Positions 55,823 through 64,000 of a stretch of 64,000 bases of DNA are shown in pieces. The position numbers were made by a program, and so were the translations under genes. Source of the DNA: Lonepinella koalarum (GTDB lineage Bacteria > Pseudomonadota > Gammaproteobacteria > Enterobacterales > Pasteurellaceae); NCBI RefSeq assembly GCF_004565475.1, contig NZ_SRHX01000006.1, positions 62,001 to 126,000 of the forward strand. Reading direction: 5' to 3'. Below the pieces are notes generated by a model. The model worked only from the letters and a program-made list of their open reading frames with translations. It searched no databases and was not told the DNA's origin. Within the stretch, counting starts at the first letter, position 1. Every line of letters begins with the position of its first letter.

Positions 55823-56704
55823 TTATTGAGCGACTTGTTTTGCCAAAGCAAAATTACCTAAAGTAGCCGAACCATTTTCCGCTACCGCTGGGATAACAAT
55901 ATATTCATTCAAATCAGGTACTGGCACATAGCCATTTAACAGTTCAGCAAATTGCTGACGAACGCGTTGCAACATATGATGCTGAGCCATGACACCACCG
56001 CCAAATACAATCACTTGTGGACGATATAATAGGGTCGCTTGTAAGGCTGCTTGTGCAATGTAATAGGCTTGAATATCCCAAATATCAGCATCTTGAGCAA
56101 TTAATTCGCCGCGAATACCAGAACGCGCTTGCAGTGATGGACCAGCGGATAAACCCTCTAAACAATTTTTATGGAAAGGGCAAGTACCGTGAAAACCTTT
56201 AGCTTGATCTTGTGGATGTAACGCCACTAAAACATGACCTGCTTCGGTATGACCAATCCCTCCGACAAATTCACCATGCTGAATAGCACCCGCGCCAATA
56301 CCTGTGCCAATCGTATAATAAACCAAACTCGTCACATTTTTACGTACAAAAGTTTCACCAAAAGCGGATGAATTCACATCGGTAGTAAAGTAGAAAGGTA
56401 CATTAACCGCTTTTTTAATCGTTCCCACTAAATCCACATTTGCCCAGTTTGGCTTTGGTGTAGTAGTAATATAACCATAGGTTGGTGAATTTTTATCAAT
56501 ATCAATCGGACCAAATGAACCAATCCCAATACCTTGTAAACGATCTGCATAACGTTGGAAAAAAACGACTGTTTGAGTGAGCGTTTCATCTGGTGTTGTA
56601 GTTGGAAATTGTACTTTTTCCACGACATTAAACTGCTCATCCCCTACTGCACAAATAAATTTTGTGCCACCCGCTTCAAGGCTGCCATATAATTTTGTCA
56701 TCAT
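55823..56704 (-). CDS. ROK-family fructokinase
   Basis: 293-residue sugar kinase of the ROK family, probably phosphorylating the fructose freed from sucrose-6-phosphate. The ATP loop is LEAGGTKFICAVG, and YYTIGTGIGAGAI is also typical. The zinc site of ROK kinases is visible as GHVLVALHPQDQAKGFHGTCPFHKNCLEGLSAGP (His and three Cys). It is downstream of the sucrose PTS gene, separated by a short hairpin repeat, and both read the minus strand. scrK is the functional name; the family relation to Mak/GmuE is also possible. Confidence 0.88.
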   Translation of the reverse strand: MMTKLYGSLEAGGTKFICAVGDEQFNVVEKVQFPTTTPDETLTQTVVFFQRYADRLQGIGIGSFGPIDIDKNSPTYGYITTTPKPNWANVDLVGTIKKAVNVPFYFTTDVNSSAFGETFVRKNVTSLVYYTIGTGIGAGAIQHGEFVGGIGHTEAGHVLVALHPQDQAKGFHGTCPFHKNCLEGLSAGPSLQARSGIRGELIAQDADIWDIQAYYIAQAALQATLLYRPQVIVFGGGVMAQHHMLQRVRQQFAELLNGYVPVPDLNEYIVIPAVAENGSATLGNFALAKQVAQ

Positions 56705-56734
56705 TAATTCTCTTTATTCTACAGTTACGAATAA

Positions 56735-56766
56735 TGTAGGGGCGAACCCATGGATTCGCCTCTACA
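56735..56766. repeat. Single-hairpin repeat related to copies 1-3
   Basis: TGTAGGGGCGAA (56735-56746) pairs with TTCGCCTCTACA (56755-56766), one mismatch, around an eight-base loop. It corresponds to one arm of the larger elements and lies in the gap between the sucrose PTS gene and the fructokinase gene, on their common transcript. Confidence 0.8.
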
Positions 56767-56774
56767 AATTAATC

Positions 56775-58697
56775 TTATTTTACTACTTTCAAGAAATTCT
56801 CACCATGAGCAGTATTACCAGTGGCAATACCTGTTACAGCTTTAAATTCATCCGTATTGGTAATAATCAACACTGTCGTGTGATCGAATCCAGCTGCTGC
56901 AATTTTAGCTAAATCAAAGTTGGCTAAAGGCGTACCCGCTTTTACTTGCTCACCTACTTTTACCAATGGTTTAAAACCGTCACCTTTCATTTTCACCGTA
57001 TCAATACCGATATGGATTAAAATTTCCGTACCATTTGTCGTTTTTAAACCATAAGCATGACCAGTATCATGAACAATTTCAACGATCGCATCGGCTGGAG
57101 CATAAGCCACACCTTCAGTTGGTTTAACCGCTAGACCATCACCCATTACACCAGATGAAAAAACAGGATCATTTACGTTTTGTAAAGCAACAATTTCACC
57201 CGTCATCGGAGCAAGCAAAATTTCTTCCTCAGGTTTACTTGCAACCGCTACAGGGGTTTCAACTGCGGTGTTTTTTTCTGCTGTTTTTGGTTCAACTTTT
57301 TTCTCAGTTGGCTTTTCATCTTCATAACCAAACATATAGGTCAATGCAAAGGCTACGGCTGTAGTTGACAACACCATGATGACATAAGACAGAATTTGCC
57401 CGTTAAGATAAAGTAATGATCCCGGAATAATGGTAATACCAAAACCCGTGCCAGCAAGCCCTAAAATGGAAGCTAAACAACCACCAAATGCACCCGCAAT
57501 TAAACCCATAATAAATGGTTTACCATAGCGTAAATTAACCCCGAAGATCGCTGGTTCAGTAATTCCTAAACCCGCAGAAAGGGCGGCTGGATAAGCCAAG
57601 GCTTTTAATTTCAATGATTTGGTTTTGAAACCAACGGCTAAGGTTGCCCCTGCTTGAGCTGTCATCGCTGCGGTGATAATCGCATTAAATGGATCCTGTC
57701 CGTCCGCAGCAATAAGTTGAGATTCAAGCAAGTTGAAAATATGATGTACGCCAGTAACAACAATGACTTGATGTACCCCACCAATAATTAGTCCTGAAAT
57801 ACCATAAGGTAAAGCTAACAAGAATTTAGTACCGGCTAGTACATAGTCTTCAACCGAGTGGAAAATCGGACCAATCACCAATAAGGCTAAAATAGACATC
57901 ACTAAAAACGTGGTAAATGGCACCACTAATAATGCTAATACATCAGGTACTCTTTTACTAAACCATTGCTCAAATTTCGCACCAATGAGACCGACAAAAA
58001 ATGCTGGTAAAACAGAGTTTTGATAACCGACTACAGGAATAAAATCAAAGAAGTAAATCGGTTCAGCACCACCAGAAGCAACAGCCCACGCATTAGGCAA
58101 AGCAGGACTGACCATCATTAAGCCTAAAACTAATCCAATAATCGGATTGCCCCCGAACACTCGGAAAGCCGACCAACAAATTAAAGCGGGGAAGAAAATA
58201 AAGGCGGTATCAGTCAACACCTGCGTATAAACATAGAAATTTGATGCGGAGAATGCGGCAGATGTTGTACCAAATAAGCTTAAAATCTCATCATTGTTAA
58301 TGGCCCCACGTACCCCCATAAACAAACCGGTTGCGACAATAGCCGGTAATAAGGGTACAAATACATCACCAAAGGTACGAATTGCACGTTTAAACCAATG
58401 CCCTTGTGGTGGAACGGGTGCGGCAGTTTGTGTCGTTTGAGTTGAACCACCATTCAATGCCATCACTTCCGCATAAATTTTGTTTACTGTCCCTGTACCC
58501 AAAATAATTTGATATTGTCCTGAATTAAAGAATGCCCCTTTGACTTTATCCAAGTCTTCGATAGTATCTTTATCAATTTTTGACTCATCTTTTACCATAA
58601 TACGTAAACGAGTCGCACAATGTGCAAAACTTTGCACGTTGTCAAAGCCGCCAATAGCTTCAACAATTTTCTTTGCAATTTCTGTATCGTTCATCAT
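56775..58697 (-). CDS. scrA: Sucrose-type PTS permease, EIIBCA
   Basis: 640-residue phosphotransferase protein that imports and phosphorylates a disaccharide, by context sucrose to sucrose-6-phosphate. Domains in order: EIIB (about 1-85) with the phosphocysteine Cys27 in SFAHCATRLRIMV; EIIC membrane domain (about 105-455); EIIA (about 490-640) with the active His in TEILIHIGIDTVKM. A Pro/Glu/Lys-rich linker joins C and A. The fused EIIA is unlike enteric ScrA, which borrows EIIA from glucose PTS. It is divergent from scrB and upstream of the fructokinase gene. Confidence 0.88.
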   Translation of the reverse strand: MMNDTEIAKKIVEAIGGFDNVQSFAHCATRLRIMVKDESKIDKDTIEDLDKVKGAFFNSGQYQIILGTGTVNKIYAEVMALNGGSTQTTQTAAPVPPQGHWFKRAIRTFGDVFVPLLPAIVATGLFMGVRGAINNDEILSLFGTTSAAFSASNFYVYTQVLTDTAFIFFPALICWSAFRVFGGNPIIGLVLGLMMVSPALPNAWAVASGGAEPIYFFDFIPVVGYQNSVLPAFFVGLIGAKFEQWFSKRVPDVLALLVVPFTTFLVMSILALLVIGPIFHSVEDYVLAGTKFLLALPYGISGLIIGGVHQVIVVTGVHHIFNLLESQLIAADGQDPFNAIITAAMTAQAGATLAVGFKTKSLKLKALAYPAALSAGLGITEPAIFGVNLRYGKPFIMGLIAGAFGGCLASILGLAGTGFGITIIPGSLLYLNGQILSYVIMVLSTTAVAFALTYMFGYEDEKPTEKKVEPKTAEKNTAVETPVAVASKPEEEILLAPMTGEIVALQNVNDPVFSSGVMGDGLAVKPTEGVAYAPADAIVEIVHDTGHAYGLKTTNGTEILIHIGIDTVKMKGDGFKPLVKVGEQVKAGTPLANFDLAKIAAAGFDHTTVLIITNTDEFKAVTGIATGNTAHGENFLKVVK

Positions 58698-58785
58698 TGC
58701 AAAATCTCCATAAGATAAGGGTTAATAAACTATCATTCACTCTATCATTTTTTGTTGATAAATTAAACATAAATAATATAAATAT

Positions 58786-58800
58786 TACTTTTTCAAAGTA
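58786..58800. promoter_or_regulatory. Palindrome in the scrA-scrB intergenic region
   Basis: TACTTT-TTC-AAAGTA is a perfect six-base inverted repeat between the divergent scrA and scrB starts, 46 bases from the scrB ATG. It is a candidate operator for a sucrose repressor. No scrR gene lies in the window, so the regulator is not identified. Confidence 0.35.
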
Positions 58801-58846
58801 CAAAGATTAGGTACTATACAAGGAAATATCATTATTGGAGAGAATT

Positions 58847-60280
58847 ATGGCATTTACCACAGAACAACGTTATCGAGCTTATGCTGACTGGTCAGCGGAG
58901 TACATCGAAAAAATTAAAAAAAACACCGCACTTTCACCATGGCGGACGCATTTTCATATTGAAACGCCACACGGTTTACTCAACGATCCAAACGGTTTTT
59001 CCTATTTTAATGGTAAATTCACCCTATTTTACCAATATTTTCCTTTCGGAGCCGCTCATGGCTTAAAATCTTGGGTACACACGGAAAGTAAGGATCTCGT
59101 GCATTTCAAACAAACTGGCACTGTCATATACCCCGATACCCCTTTAGATAGTCATGGTGCTTACTCCGGCTCCGCCATGCAATTTGGTGATAAATTATTT
59201 CTCTTTTACACAGGTAATGTACGTGATGAAAATTGGGTGCGCCACCCTTATCAAATCGGAGCGTTAATGGATCAGAAAGGCAACATTGAAAAGCTCAATA
59301 AAATACTCATTGAGCAACCTGATGATGTCACCGATCATTTTCGTGATCCTCAAATTTTTAATTACCAAGGACAATATTACGCTATTGTAGGCGGGCAAAA
59401 CCTGAATAAAAAAGGCATTATTAAGCTCTACAAAGCACATAATAATGACTACCAGCAATGGGATTACGTCAATGATCTTGATTTTGCCAATGATAATACT
59501 GCCTATATGATGGAATGCCCGAATCTTGTTTTTGTCGATAGCAAACCTGTGTTAATCTATTGTCCGCAAGGCTTAGATAAGTCCGTGTTGGATTATCAAA
59601 ATATTTATCCCAATATGTTCAAAATCGGCGATAACCTTGATGTAGAACAAGCAAAATTAGTCAATCCTACCCCATTACAACAATTAGATTACGGCTTTGA
59701 ATGTTACGCGACACAAGCCTTTAATGCACCTGATGGTCGAGCCTTATGTATCAGTTGGTTAGCCTTGCCAGATATGGAATATCCAACGGATAAATATGAT
59801 TATCAAGGCTGTCTTTCTTTAGTTAAACAGCTTGCTATTCAGAATGGCAAGTTATATCAATATCCTGTGGAAGATATTGTTAATTTAAGAACCAGCAAGG
59901 AAATTTTTGCAGAACGCCAACACACCAATAATATTTACGAATTAGCACTCAATTTCGCACCAAACATTCGTCACGAAATGGTATTAATGGCGGATAAAAA
60001 TGGTAACGGATTAACTATTATCGTTGACACCACGAAAGGTGAAATCATTGTAGATCGCTCAAACTGCGGTGAAAAATTTGCAGAAAAATTTGGTACCGTT
60101 CGCTCTTGTCAAATTGAAAAACAAGCCACCACTGCTCGTATTTTTATAGATAGATCGGTGTTTGAAATCTTTATCAATGGCGGTGAAAAGGTCTTTTCTG
60201 GACGTGTTTTCCCGAATGCGGAGCAAACTGGGATTGCCATTAAACAAGGCAATCCAACGGGCTATTTCTATCAACTATAA
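58847..60280 (+). CDS. scrB: Sucrose-6-phosphate hydrolase (GH32)
   Basis: Cytosolic glycoside hydrolase of about 477 residues that splits sucrose-6-phosphate to glucose-6-phosphate and fructose. The beta-propeller carries the three GH32 acids: nucleophile Asp in LLNDPNGFSYFNGKFTLFYQ, the RDP motif in HFRDPQIF and the acid Glu in MMECPNLVF. A C-terminal beta-sandwich ends VFEIFINGGEKVFSGRVFP. The start MAFTTEQRY at 58847 has GGAGAG ahead; an upstream in-frame Met at 58835 overlaps this site and was rejected. It is divergent from scrA. Confidence 0.94.
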   Translation: MAFTTEQRYRAYADWSAEYIEKIKKNTALSPWRTHFHIETPHGLLNDPNGFSYFNGKFTLFYQYFPFGAAHGLKSWVHTESKDLVHFKQTGTVIYPDTPLDSHGAYSGSAMQFGDKLFLFYTGNVRDENWVRHPYQIGALMDQKGNIEKLNKILIEQPDDVTDHFRDPQIFNYQGQYYAIVGGQNLNKKGIIKLYKAHNNDYQQWDYVNDLDFANDNTAYMMECPNLVFVDSKPVLIYCPQGLDKSVLDYQNIYPNMFKIGDNLDVEQAKLVNPTPLQQLDYGFECYATQAFNAPDGRALCISWLALPDMEYPTDKYDYQGCLSLVKQLAIQNGKLYQYPVEDIVNLRTSKEIFAERQHTNNIYELALNFAPNIRHEMVLMADKNGNGLTIIVDTTKGEIIVDRSNCGEKFAEKFGTVRSCQIEKQATTARIFIDRSVFEIFINGGEKVFSGRVFPNAEQTGIAIKQGNPTGYFYQL

Positions 60281-60291
60281 TGTAATCTAAG

Positions 60292-60321
60292 TATAGGGTG
60301 CATTTTACTTGCACCCTTATA
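60292..60321. terminator. Terminator between scrB and gloB
   Basis: AGGGTGC (60295-60301) pairs with GCACCCT (60311-60317), with AT flanks that extend the stem, between convergent genes. Confidence 0.7.
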
Positions 60322-60327
60322 TCCTGA

Positions 60328-61029
60328 TTAAAATTTATCTTTATCTTGTCTAAACTTAATAAATTGTGGTAAATCTTCTGCCTGCAAAAATGGATTAATG
60401 TCCTTTTCTAAGGATAAAGTCGTCGGCATACTCGGCAATCCTTGTTTTCTCAAGGATTCAACCAAAACTTTATGCTTTTGCACCGCACTTTTATCTTCTA
60501 ATACGGTTTCGGCAAACGCTAAATTCGCTAAGGTATATTCGTGTCCAGCACAAATCAATGTATCATCAGGCAAGGCTTTCAAGCGTTGAATAGATTCAAA
60601 CATCTGCTGATAATCTCCTGTAAACACTCGACCACAACCCGCTGAAAACAAACAATCACCACAAAATAAATGACTGTCAACCCAAAAACTCACATGATTT
60701 GTCGTATGCCCTCCGGTTGGAATAACTTCAATACGATAATCATTTAATTCAAATTTCCCCCTATCCACCACTTGCGTTAAACCCAAATACGCACATTCAG
60801 TTGGACCAATAATCGGCACATCAGGAAAATGGTGTTTAAATTCCGCCACACCAGCGACATGGTCATTATGGTTATGAGTCAACAAAAGTGCGGTAATTTT
60901 ATAGGGATTTTGTTCAAAAAATGATAAGATAGGCTCAATTTCTGGAATATCGATCACAATTATCGATAAATTATCTCGTGAATAAAGCCAAATATAGTTA
61001 TCATGACGGGCAGGAATTGCTTTTAACAT
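60328..61029 (-). CDS. gloB: Hydroxyacylglutathione hydrolase (glyoxalase II)
   Basis: Metallo-beta-lactamase-fold hydrolase of 233 residues that turns S-lactoylglutathione into lactate and glutathione, completing methylglyoxal detoxification. The metal motif is LLTHNHNDHVAGV, followed by GGHTTNHVSFWV, LFCGDCLFSAGCGR and ICAGHEYTLANLAFA. The start MLKAIPARHDNYIWL is chosen over an upstream Met that would enter the divergent gene. Only 24 bases separate it from yafS, the same neighbour pair as E. coli gloB-yafS. Confidence 0.95.
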   Translation of the reverse strand: MLKAIPARHDNYIWLYSRDNLSIIVIDIPEIEPILSFFEQNPYKITALLLTHNHNDHVAGVAEFKHHFPDVPIIGPTECAYLGLTQVVDRGKFELNDYRIEVIPTGGHTTNHVSFWVDSHLFCGDCLFSAGCGRVFTGDYQQMFESIQRLKALPDDTLICAGHEYTLANLAFAETVLEDKSAVQKHKVLVESLRKQGLPSMPTTLSLEKDINPFLQAEDLPQFIKFRQDKDKF

Positions 61030-61053
61030 TGTTTTCTCTCTCTCAGGTTGAAT

Positions 61054-61761
61054 ATGGCACAAATACGTTGGCACGCAAAAGCAGCGAAAGCGTTTAAATT
61101 ACCGTCTAGTTGGCAGCAGTTGCCAAAAGGTGAACAATATTGCGAAACGCTTGGGTCTTATTTTGCCAAATTTTCGCCGTTAATAACAGGAAAACAATTA
61201 GTTCGTCTAGGTGGATTAAGTGCCGAGCTAGAATGTAAAATGTCGCTCCCCTATCATTTTGTGCTCAGTCCCGAAATAAGTAACCATTTAACCGCACTTT
61301 CTAGCCAAAATAGTTATTCTCTAATTCAGGGGGATTTGATTGAATTGCCGTTTGAAAGTCAATCCGTAGATGTTTGTATATCCGCCAATACGCTCAATTT
61401 TATGCAAGATCCACATCAACTATTACGTGAAATTCAACGAATTTTAACCGATGATGGTTATTTATTTTTATCGATTTTTAATCCAATCAGTTCATTAATG
61501 CTAAAAAGAGAGTTATCCCAATCACAACGCTCAAAGCTACCGTTCCGCCATTTTCTGCCTTGTCGCATTATTGACTGGTTACATTTGCTCAATTTTGAGA
61601 TTATTCAACAACAAACTTTAGGTAATCTGTTTGCTATTGTGGCAAAAAAACAAACCTATCCATTGAGTTTGCAACCACAAAAACAGCGATTTGAGCCAAG
61701 CAAGATCTTTCAGGGCGAGCCTGTTGGGGCGTTTAAGGGAGTGGAAAAACACGAGATATAA
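61054..61761 (+). CDS. yafS: SAM-dependent methyltransferase, YafS-like
   Basis: About 235-residue class I methyltransferase-like protein. It has a weak glycine motif (LVRLGGLSAE), VLSPEISNHLTAL, the acid region LIQGDLIELPFESQSVDVCISANTLNFMQDPHQLLREIQRIL and FLSIFNPISSLMLKREL. The GxGxG loop is degenerate, so activity is uncertain. The position divergent from gloB matches E. coli yafS, whose function is unknown. The start MAQIRWHAKAA at 61054 was taken over a TTG two codons earlier. Confidence 0.82.
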   Translation: MAQIRWHAKAAKAFKLPSSWQQLPKGEQYCETLGSYFAKFSPLITGKQLVRLGGLSAELECKMSLPYHFVLSPEISNHLTALSSQNSYSLIQGDLIELPFESQSVDVCISANTLNFMQDPHQLLREIQRILTDDGYLFLSIFNPISSLMLKRELSQSQRSKLPFRHFLPCRIIDWLHLLNFEIIQQQTLGNLFAIVAKKQTYPLSLQPQKQRFEPSKIFQGEPVGAFKGVEKHEI

Positions 61762-61784
61762 GGTGCGAAAGAACGCACCTTTTA
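61760..61784. terminator. Terminator between yafS and the antitoxin gene
   Basis: AAGGTGCG (61760-61767) pairs with CGCACCTT (61775-61782) followed by TT, between convergent genes. Confidence 0.75.
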
Positions 61785-61787
61785 ATC

Positions 61788-62105
61788 TTAAAGACGAGAA
61801 ATCTGTTCAAAAATAGCAGGTGATTTATCTACCATTTTTAATAATAATATCGCTTGTGGGTTAGGTTTAGATTTTCCTTGTTCCCAGCCTTGATATGTCC
61901 GCACACTGGTACGTAATTTTTTGGCAAAAACCGCTTGAGAGAGATTGAGTTTTTCTCGAATAGTTTTTACTTCTGTCGCCGAAATATCAACAGGTTTATC
62001 ATCAGGAAGTTCTAATGTGGTTGTTTTTAGGGTGATTTTGCCTTGTTCATGTAAAATAATTTGTTCAAGACCTTCTTTTATTTCATTAAAAAGATTACGC
62101 TCCAT
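61788..62105 (-). CDS. XRE-family antitoxin (HigA/NadS-like)
   Basis: 105-residue helix-turn-helix protein. The HTH lies at about 45-90 (IREKLNLSQAVFAKKLRTSVRTYQGWEQGKSKPN). The N-terminal region (about 1-35) probably contacts the toxin. It lies two bases after a RelE-type toxin gene, giving the toxin-first order of HigBA modules. The family is often called NadS. It would bind the operon promoter and neutralise the toxin. Confidence 0.9.
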   Translation of the reverse strand: MERNLFNEIKEGLEQIILHEQGKITLKTTTLELPDDKPVDISATEVKTIREKLNLSQAVFAKKLRTSVRTYQGWEQGKSKPNPQAILLLKMVDKSPAIFEQISRL

Positions 62106-62107
62106 AA

Positions 62108-62443
62108 TTATTCTCCTTGTTTAATGACATCTAATAAATTAGCAAATACTTTTCGTTCTTCAGTACTCATGTCGTCTTTCGTATTTTTCCCATAAGCCGT
62201 AATTAAGTAGAATATTCCCCGAGAAGAACGCCAGTAATAAATCACTCTCGCACCGCCTCTTTTACCTTTATTTCTTTGCTTATCTGCAATCCGAACTTTT
62301 CGCAGTCCTCCAGTATGCTGAATAAGCTCACCTTTTTCAGGATCAGCAAGCAATTCATTTTGAAACTGTCTAAAATCTTCATCCGTTAAGAACTCATTTC
62401 GATAACGTTCAAAATAAGGTAATTCAATAAAAATGGCTTTCAT
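62108..62443 (-). CDS. RelE/HigB-family toxin
   Basis: 111-residue toxin of the RelE/ParE fold, expected to be a ribosome-dependent mRNA interferase. Landmarks are IELPYFERYRNEFLTDEDFRQFQNELLADPEKGEL, GGLRKVRIADKQRNKGKRGGARVIYYWRSSRGIFYLITAYGK and DDMSTEERKVFANLL; the basic stretch fits RNA binding. A GTG one codon upstream is a possible start. It precedes its antitoxin by two bases. It resembles the H. influenzae HI1419-HI1420 pair. Confidence 0.9.
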   Translation of the reverse strand: MKAIFIELPYFERYRNEFLTDEDFRQFQNELLADPEKGELIQHTGGLRKVRIADKQRNKGKRGGARVIYYWRSSRGIFYLITAYGKNTKDDMSTEERKVFANLLDVIKQGE

Positions 62444-62514
62444 CACAGCACTTCCTTAATCAATTTCACAGAATTAAATCATACTCTTTTTGCGTATAGT
62501 TAGCAATAATAAAA

Positions 62515-63963
62515 TCAACGCCCAAACACCAGCACATTGCCAAATCCCTGCTCTTTCAAATACAACGCCTGCAATTTGCTCATTACCCCACGTTCGCAAT
62601 ACAGTACATAATTTTTACTTTGGTCAAGATTACCAAATTGCGAACTAAGTTTATAAAATGGCATTAATTGTACGGTTTTGCCATCCAATACCAGCGGTTT
62701 TTCATCAATTTCTTCTGGGCTACGAATATCTAAAATCACGTCATTTTCGCCTAACACAGAAACGGCGTCCACTTGCACCACGTCTTTTTCGGTTTGCTCG
62801 GCAATTTGACGAATATCTAAATATTGTGCATTTTGCACCGCACTTTCTAACACGTTAAAATCAAAATTTTGTTCTTCGGCTTCAATTTTTGCCCGAATCG
62901 CTTTTACCGTTGGATTTTTAGAAATTACCCCACAAAATTCAGGCATAGATTTGGCAATATCGTCCGTGCCGATCTGTTTTGCCATGGCAATAATTTGCTC
63001 TTTATCGTGCGTAATCAGTGGACGCAATACCAATGCAGAACTTGCTTCATCAATCAAACGTAAATTAGTCAGTGTTTGGCTCGACACCTGCCCTAAAGCT
63101 TCCCCCGTAACAATCGCTTCAATAGCAAACCGTTCAGCAACTCGGCTGGCGGCTCGCACCATCATGCGTTTTAACACCACGCCCATTTGCCCGTTATCCA
63201 CTTTTTCTAAAATTTCACCCACCACATTTTCAAAATTAATCGCAATAAAACGTACTTTATGGGAACTGCTATAACGCTGCCAAATATGATACGCCATTTG
63301 TTTCACGCCAATTTCGTGTGCTGCTCCTCCAAGATTAAAGAAACAATAATGTACACGGCTACCACGACGAATCAGCATATAACTCGACACCCCCGAATCA
63401 AAGCCACCCGAAATCAAGGAAAGCACATCTTCTTGCGTGCCTATCGGATAACCACCAATACCTTCAAAGCGTTGTTTAATAAAGATTAATTTATCATTTT
63501 CTACTTCAATGCGTACCGTCACATCAGGATTTTTCAATTTCACTTTGGCGGTTTCAATATGTTGATTTAACCCACCACCCACATAACGCTCAATTTCTAG
63601 CGAACTAAAGGAATGTTGCCCACGGCGTTTGGCTCGCACACAAAAAGTTTTGCCATTTAGGCTGTCACCCACCTGTGCCAAAGTTTGCTCAAAAATATTG
63701 TGCAGATCGGTAAACGGTTTTTCTTCCACTTCTAAAAAATGATGGATCCCCGGAATTCGCCCTATTAGCTCAATTAACTGCGGTCGATATTCTTCATTTT
63801 TTGACCGCACTTCAATAAAATCCCAATGTCGCACCACCGCCAATGTATCATCGTGTTTGCTTAACACTTGGCGAATATTGCTGGTTAAAATCTTAATAAA
63901 CCGCTTACGCACGCTGTCGCTTTTAATCATGATTTCAGGGAAAAGTTTGATGATAAATTTCAT
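62515..63963 (-). CDS. thiI: tRNA 4-thiouridine synthase ThiI with rhodanese domain
   Basis: 482-residue enzyme that makes 4-thiouridine at position 8 of tRNA and supplies sulfur for thiamine thiazole. Domains in order: N-terminal ferredoxin-like and THUMP (about 1-165), PP-loop ATPase with [21 protein letters not shown] (about 180-390), and a C-terminal rhodanese domain (about 395-482) whose catalytic Cys is in [15 protein letters not shown]. The long rhodanese form is that of E. coli ThiI, so it can carry persulfide. Window ends 37 bases after its start codon. Confidence 0.96.
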   Translation of the reverse strand: MKFIIKLFPEIMIKSDSVRKRFIKILTSNIRQVLSKHDDTLAVVRHWDFIEVRSKNEEYRPQLIELIGRIPGIHHFLEVEEKPFTDLHNIFEQTLAQVGDSLNGKTFCVRAKRRGQHSFSSLEIERYVGGGLNQHIETAKVKLKNPDVTVRIEVENDKLIFIKQRFEGIGGYPIGTQEDVLSLISGGFDSGVSSYMLIRRGSRVHYCFFNLGGAAHEIGVKQMAYHIWQRYSSSHKVRFIAINFENVVGEILEKVDNGQMGVVLKRMMVRAASRVAERFAIEAIVTGEALGQVSSQTLTNLRLIDEASSALVLRPLITHDKEQIIAMAKQIGTDDIAKSMPEFCGVISKNPTVKAIRAKIEAEEQNFDFNVLESAVQNAQYLDIRQIAEQTEKDVVQVDAVSVLGENDVILDIRSPEEIDEKPLVLDGKTVQLMPFYKLSSQFGNLDQSKNYVLYCERGVMSKLQALYLKEQGFGNVLVFGR

Positions 63964-64000
63964 TGGATTACTCTGTTTATTGGTTGTTAGGGTAAAAATT

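Overview
The window is an ordinary chromosomal segment of a Pasteurellaceae bacterium. The nine-base DNA uptake signal AAGTGCGGT or its complement occurs at least 35 times by eye (an unverified hand count). This is the Haemophilus-influenzae-type signal, as opposed to the ACAAGCGGT type. Gene content and order also match Haemophilus, Pasteurella and Avibacterium relatives: a split trp operon with trpE-trpG-tautomerase-trpD-trpCF, gcvA next to a GcvB sRNA, and moaA divergent from ybhK. The sequence is AT-rich and densely coding. I see no rRNA, tRNA, prophage, IS element or CRISPR array. The species cannot be fixed from the sequence alone.

Layout. 1-2490: molybdenum cofactor operon moaA-moaC-moaD-moaE (minus strand, moaE cut by the window edge), led by a probable Moco riboswitch, with ybhK divergent. 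3694-5034: a pseudouridine synthase and a histidine phosphatase. 5105-10718: minus-strand run gcvA-ygdD-rlmM-truA-accD-folC, with a GcvB sRNA gene divergent from gcvA. 11095-13657: ilvE and degP. 13723-14509: a ycbX-like MOSC pseudogene with three lesions. 14558-19465: folE, moeA-moeB, yedE-yedF and a decayed second moeB-like gene. 19591-23851: yeiH, a DsrE protein, a purine permease, usg and ybaK. 23940-26155: tyrA and aroG, with TyrR-like boxes. 26378-29851: an oxidoreductase, nfeD, qmcA and modF. 29960-33833: a BamE/OmpA lipoprotein, sohB and yadGH. 34038-34688: a VapBC toxin-antitoxin module. 34744-39902: the trp operon under a long perfect TrpR-type palindrome. 39950-41996: mscS and mltB. 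42005-47910: a six-gene glycan cluster (two GT2, a Wzy-like protein, a GT25, a Wzx-like flippase and a pyruvyl-transferase-like protein). 48003-50339: elyC-znuC-znuB. 50487-55725: mrcB, ghxP and tyrP. 55823-60280: sucrose use (fructokinase, PTS EIIBCA, sucrose-6-phosphate hydrolase). 60328-63963: gloB, yafS, a HigBA-like pair and thiI.

Functional themes. Molybdenum cofactor genes recur: moaACDE, moeAB, modF, a dead MOSC protein and a moeB relic. Aromatic amino acid genes are covered by both a TrpR-type operator (trpE) and TyrR-type boxes (aroG, tyrP). Sucrose is taken up as sucrose-6-phosphate, hydrolysed, and the fructose phosphorylated.

Nothing here is clearly a new defence or mobile system. 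The most interesting items are small: nested inverted repeats placed inside operons, the GcvB sRNA and Moco riboswitch, the decayed moeB paralogue, a tautomerase-fold protein in the trp operon without the catalytic Pro1, a MoeB without its zinc cysteines, and a block of 14-base tandem repeats after an oxidoreductase gene.
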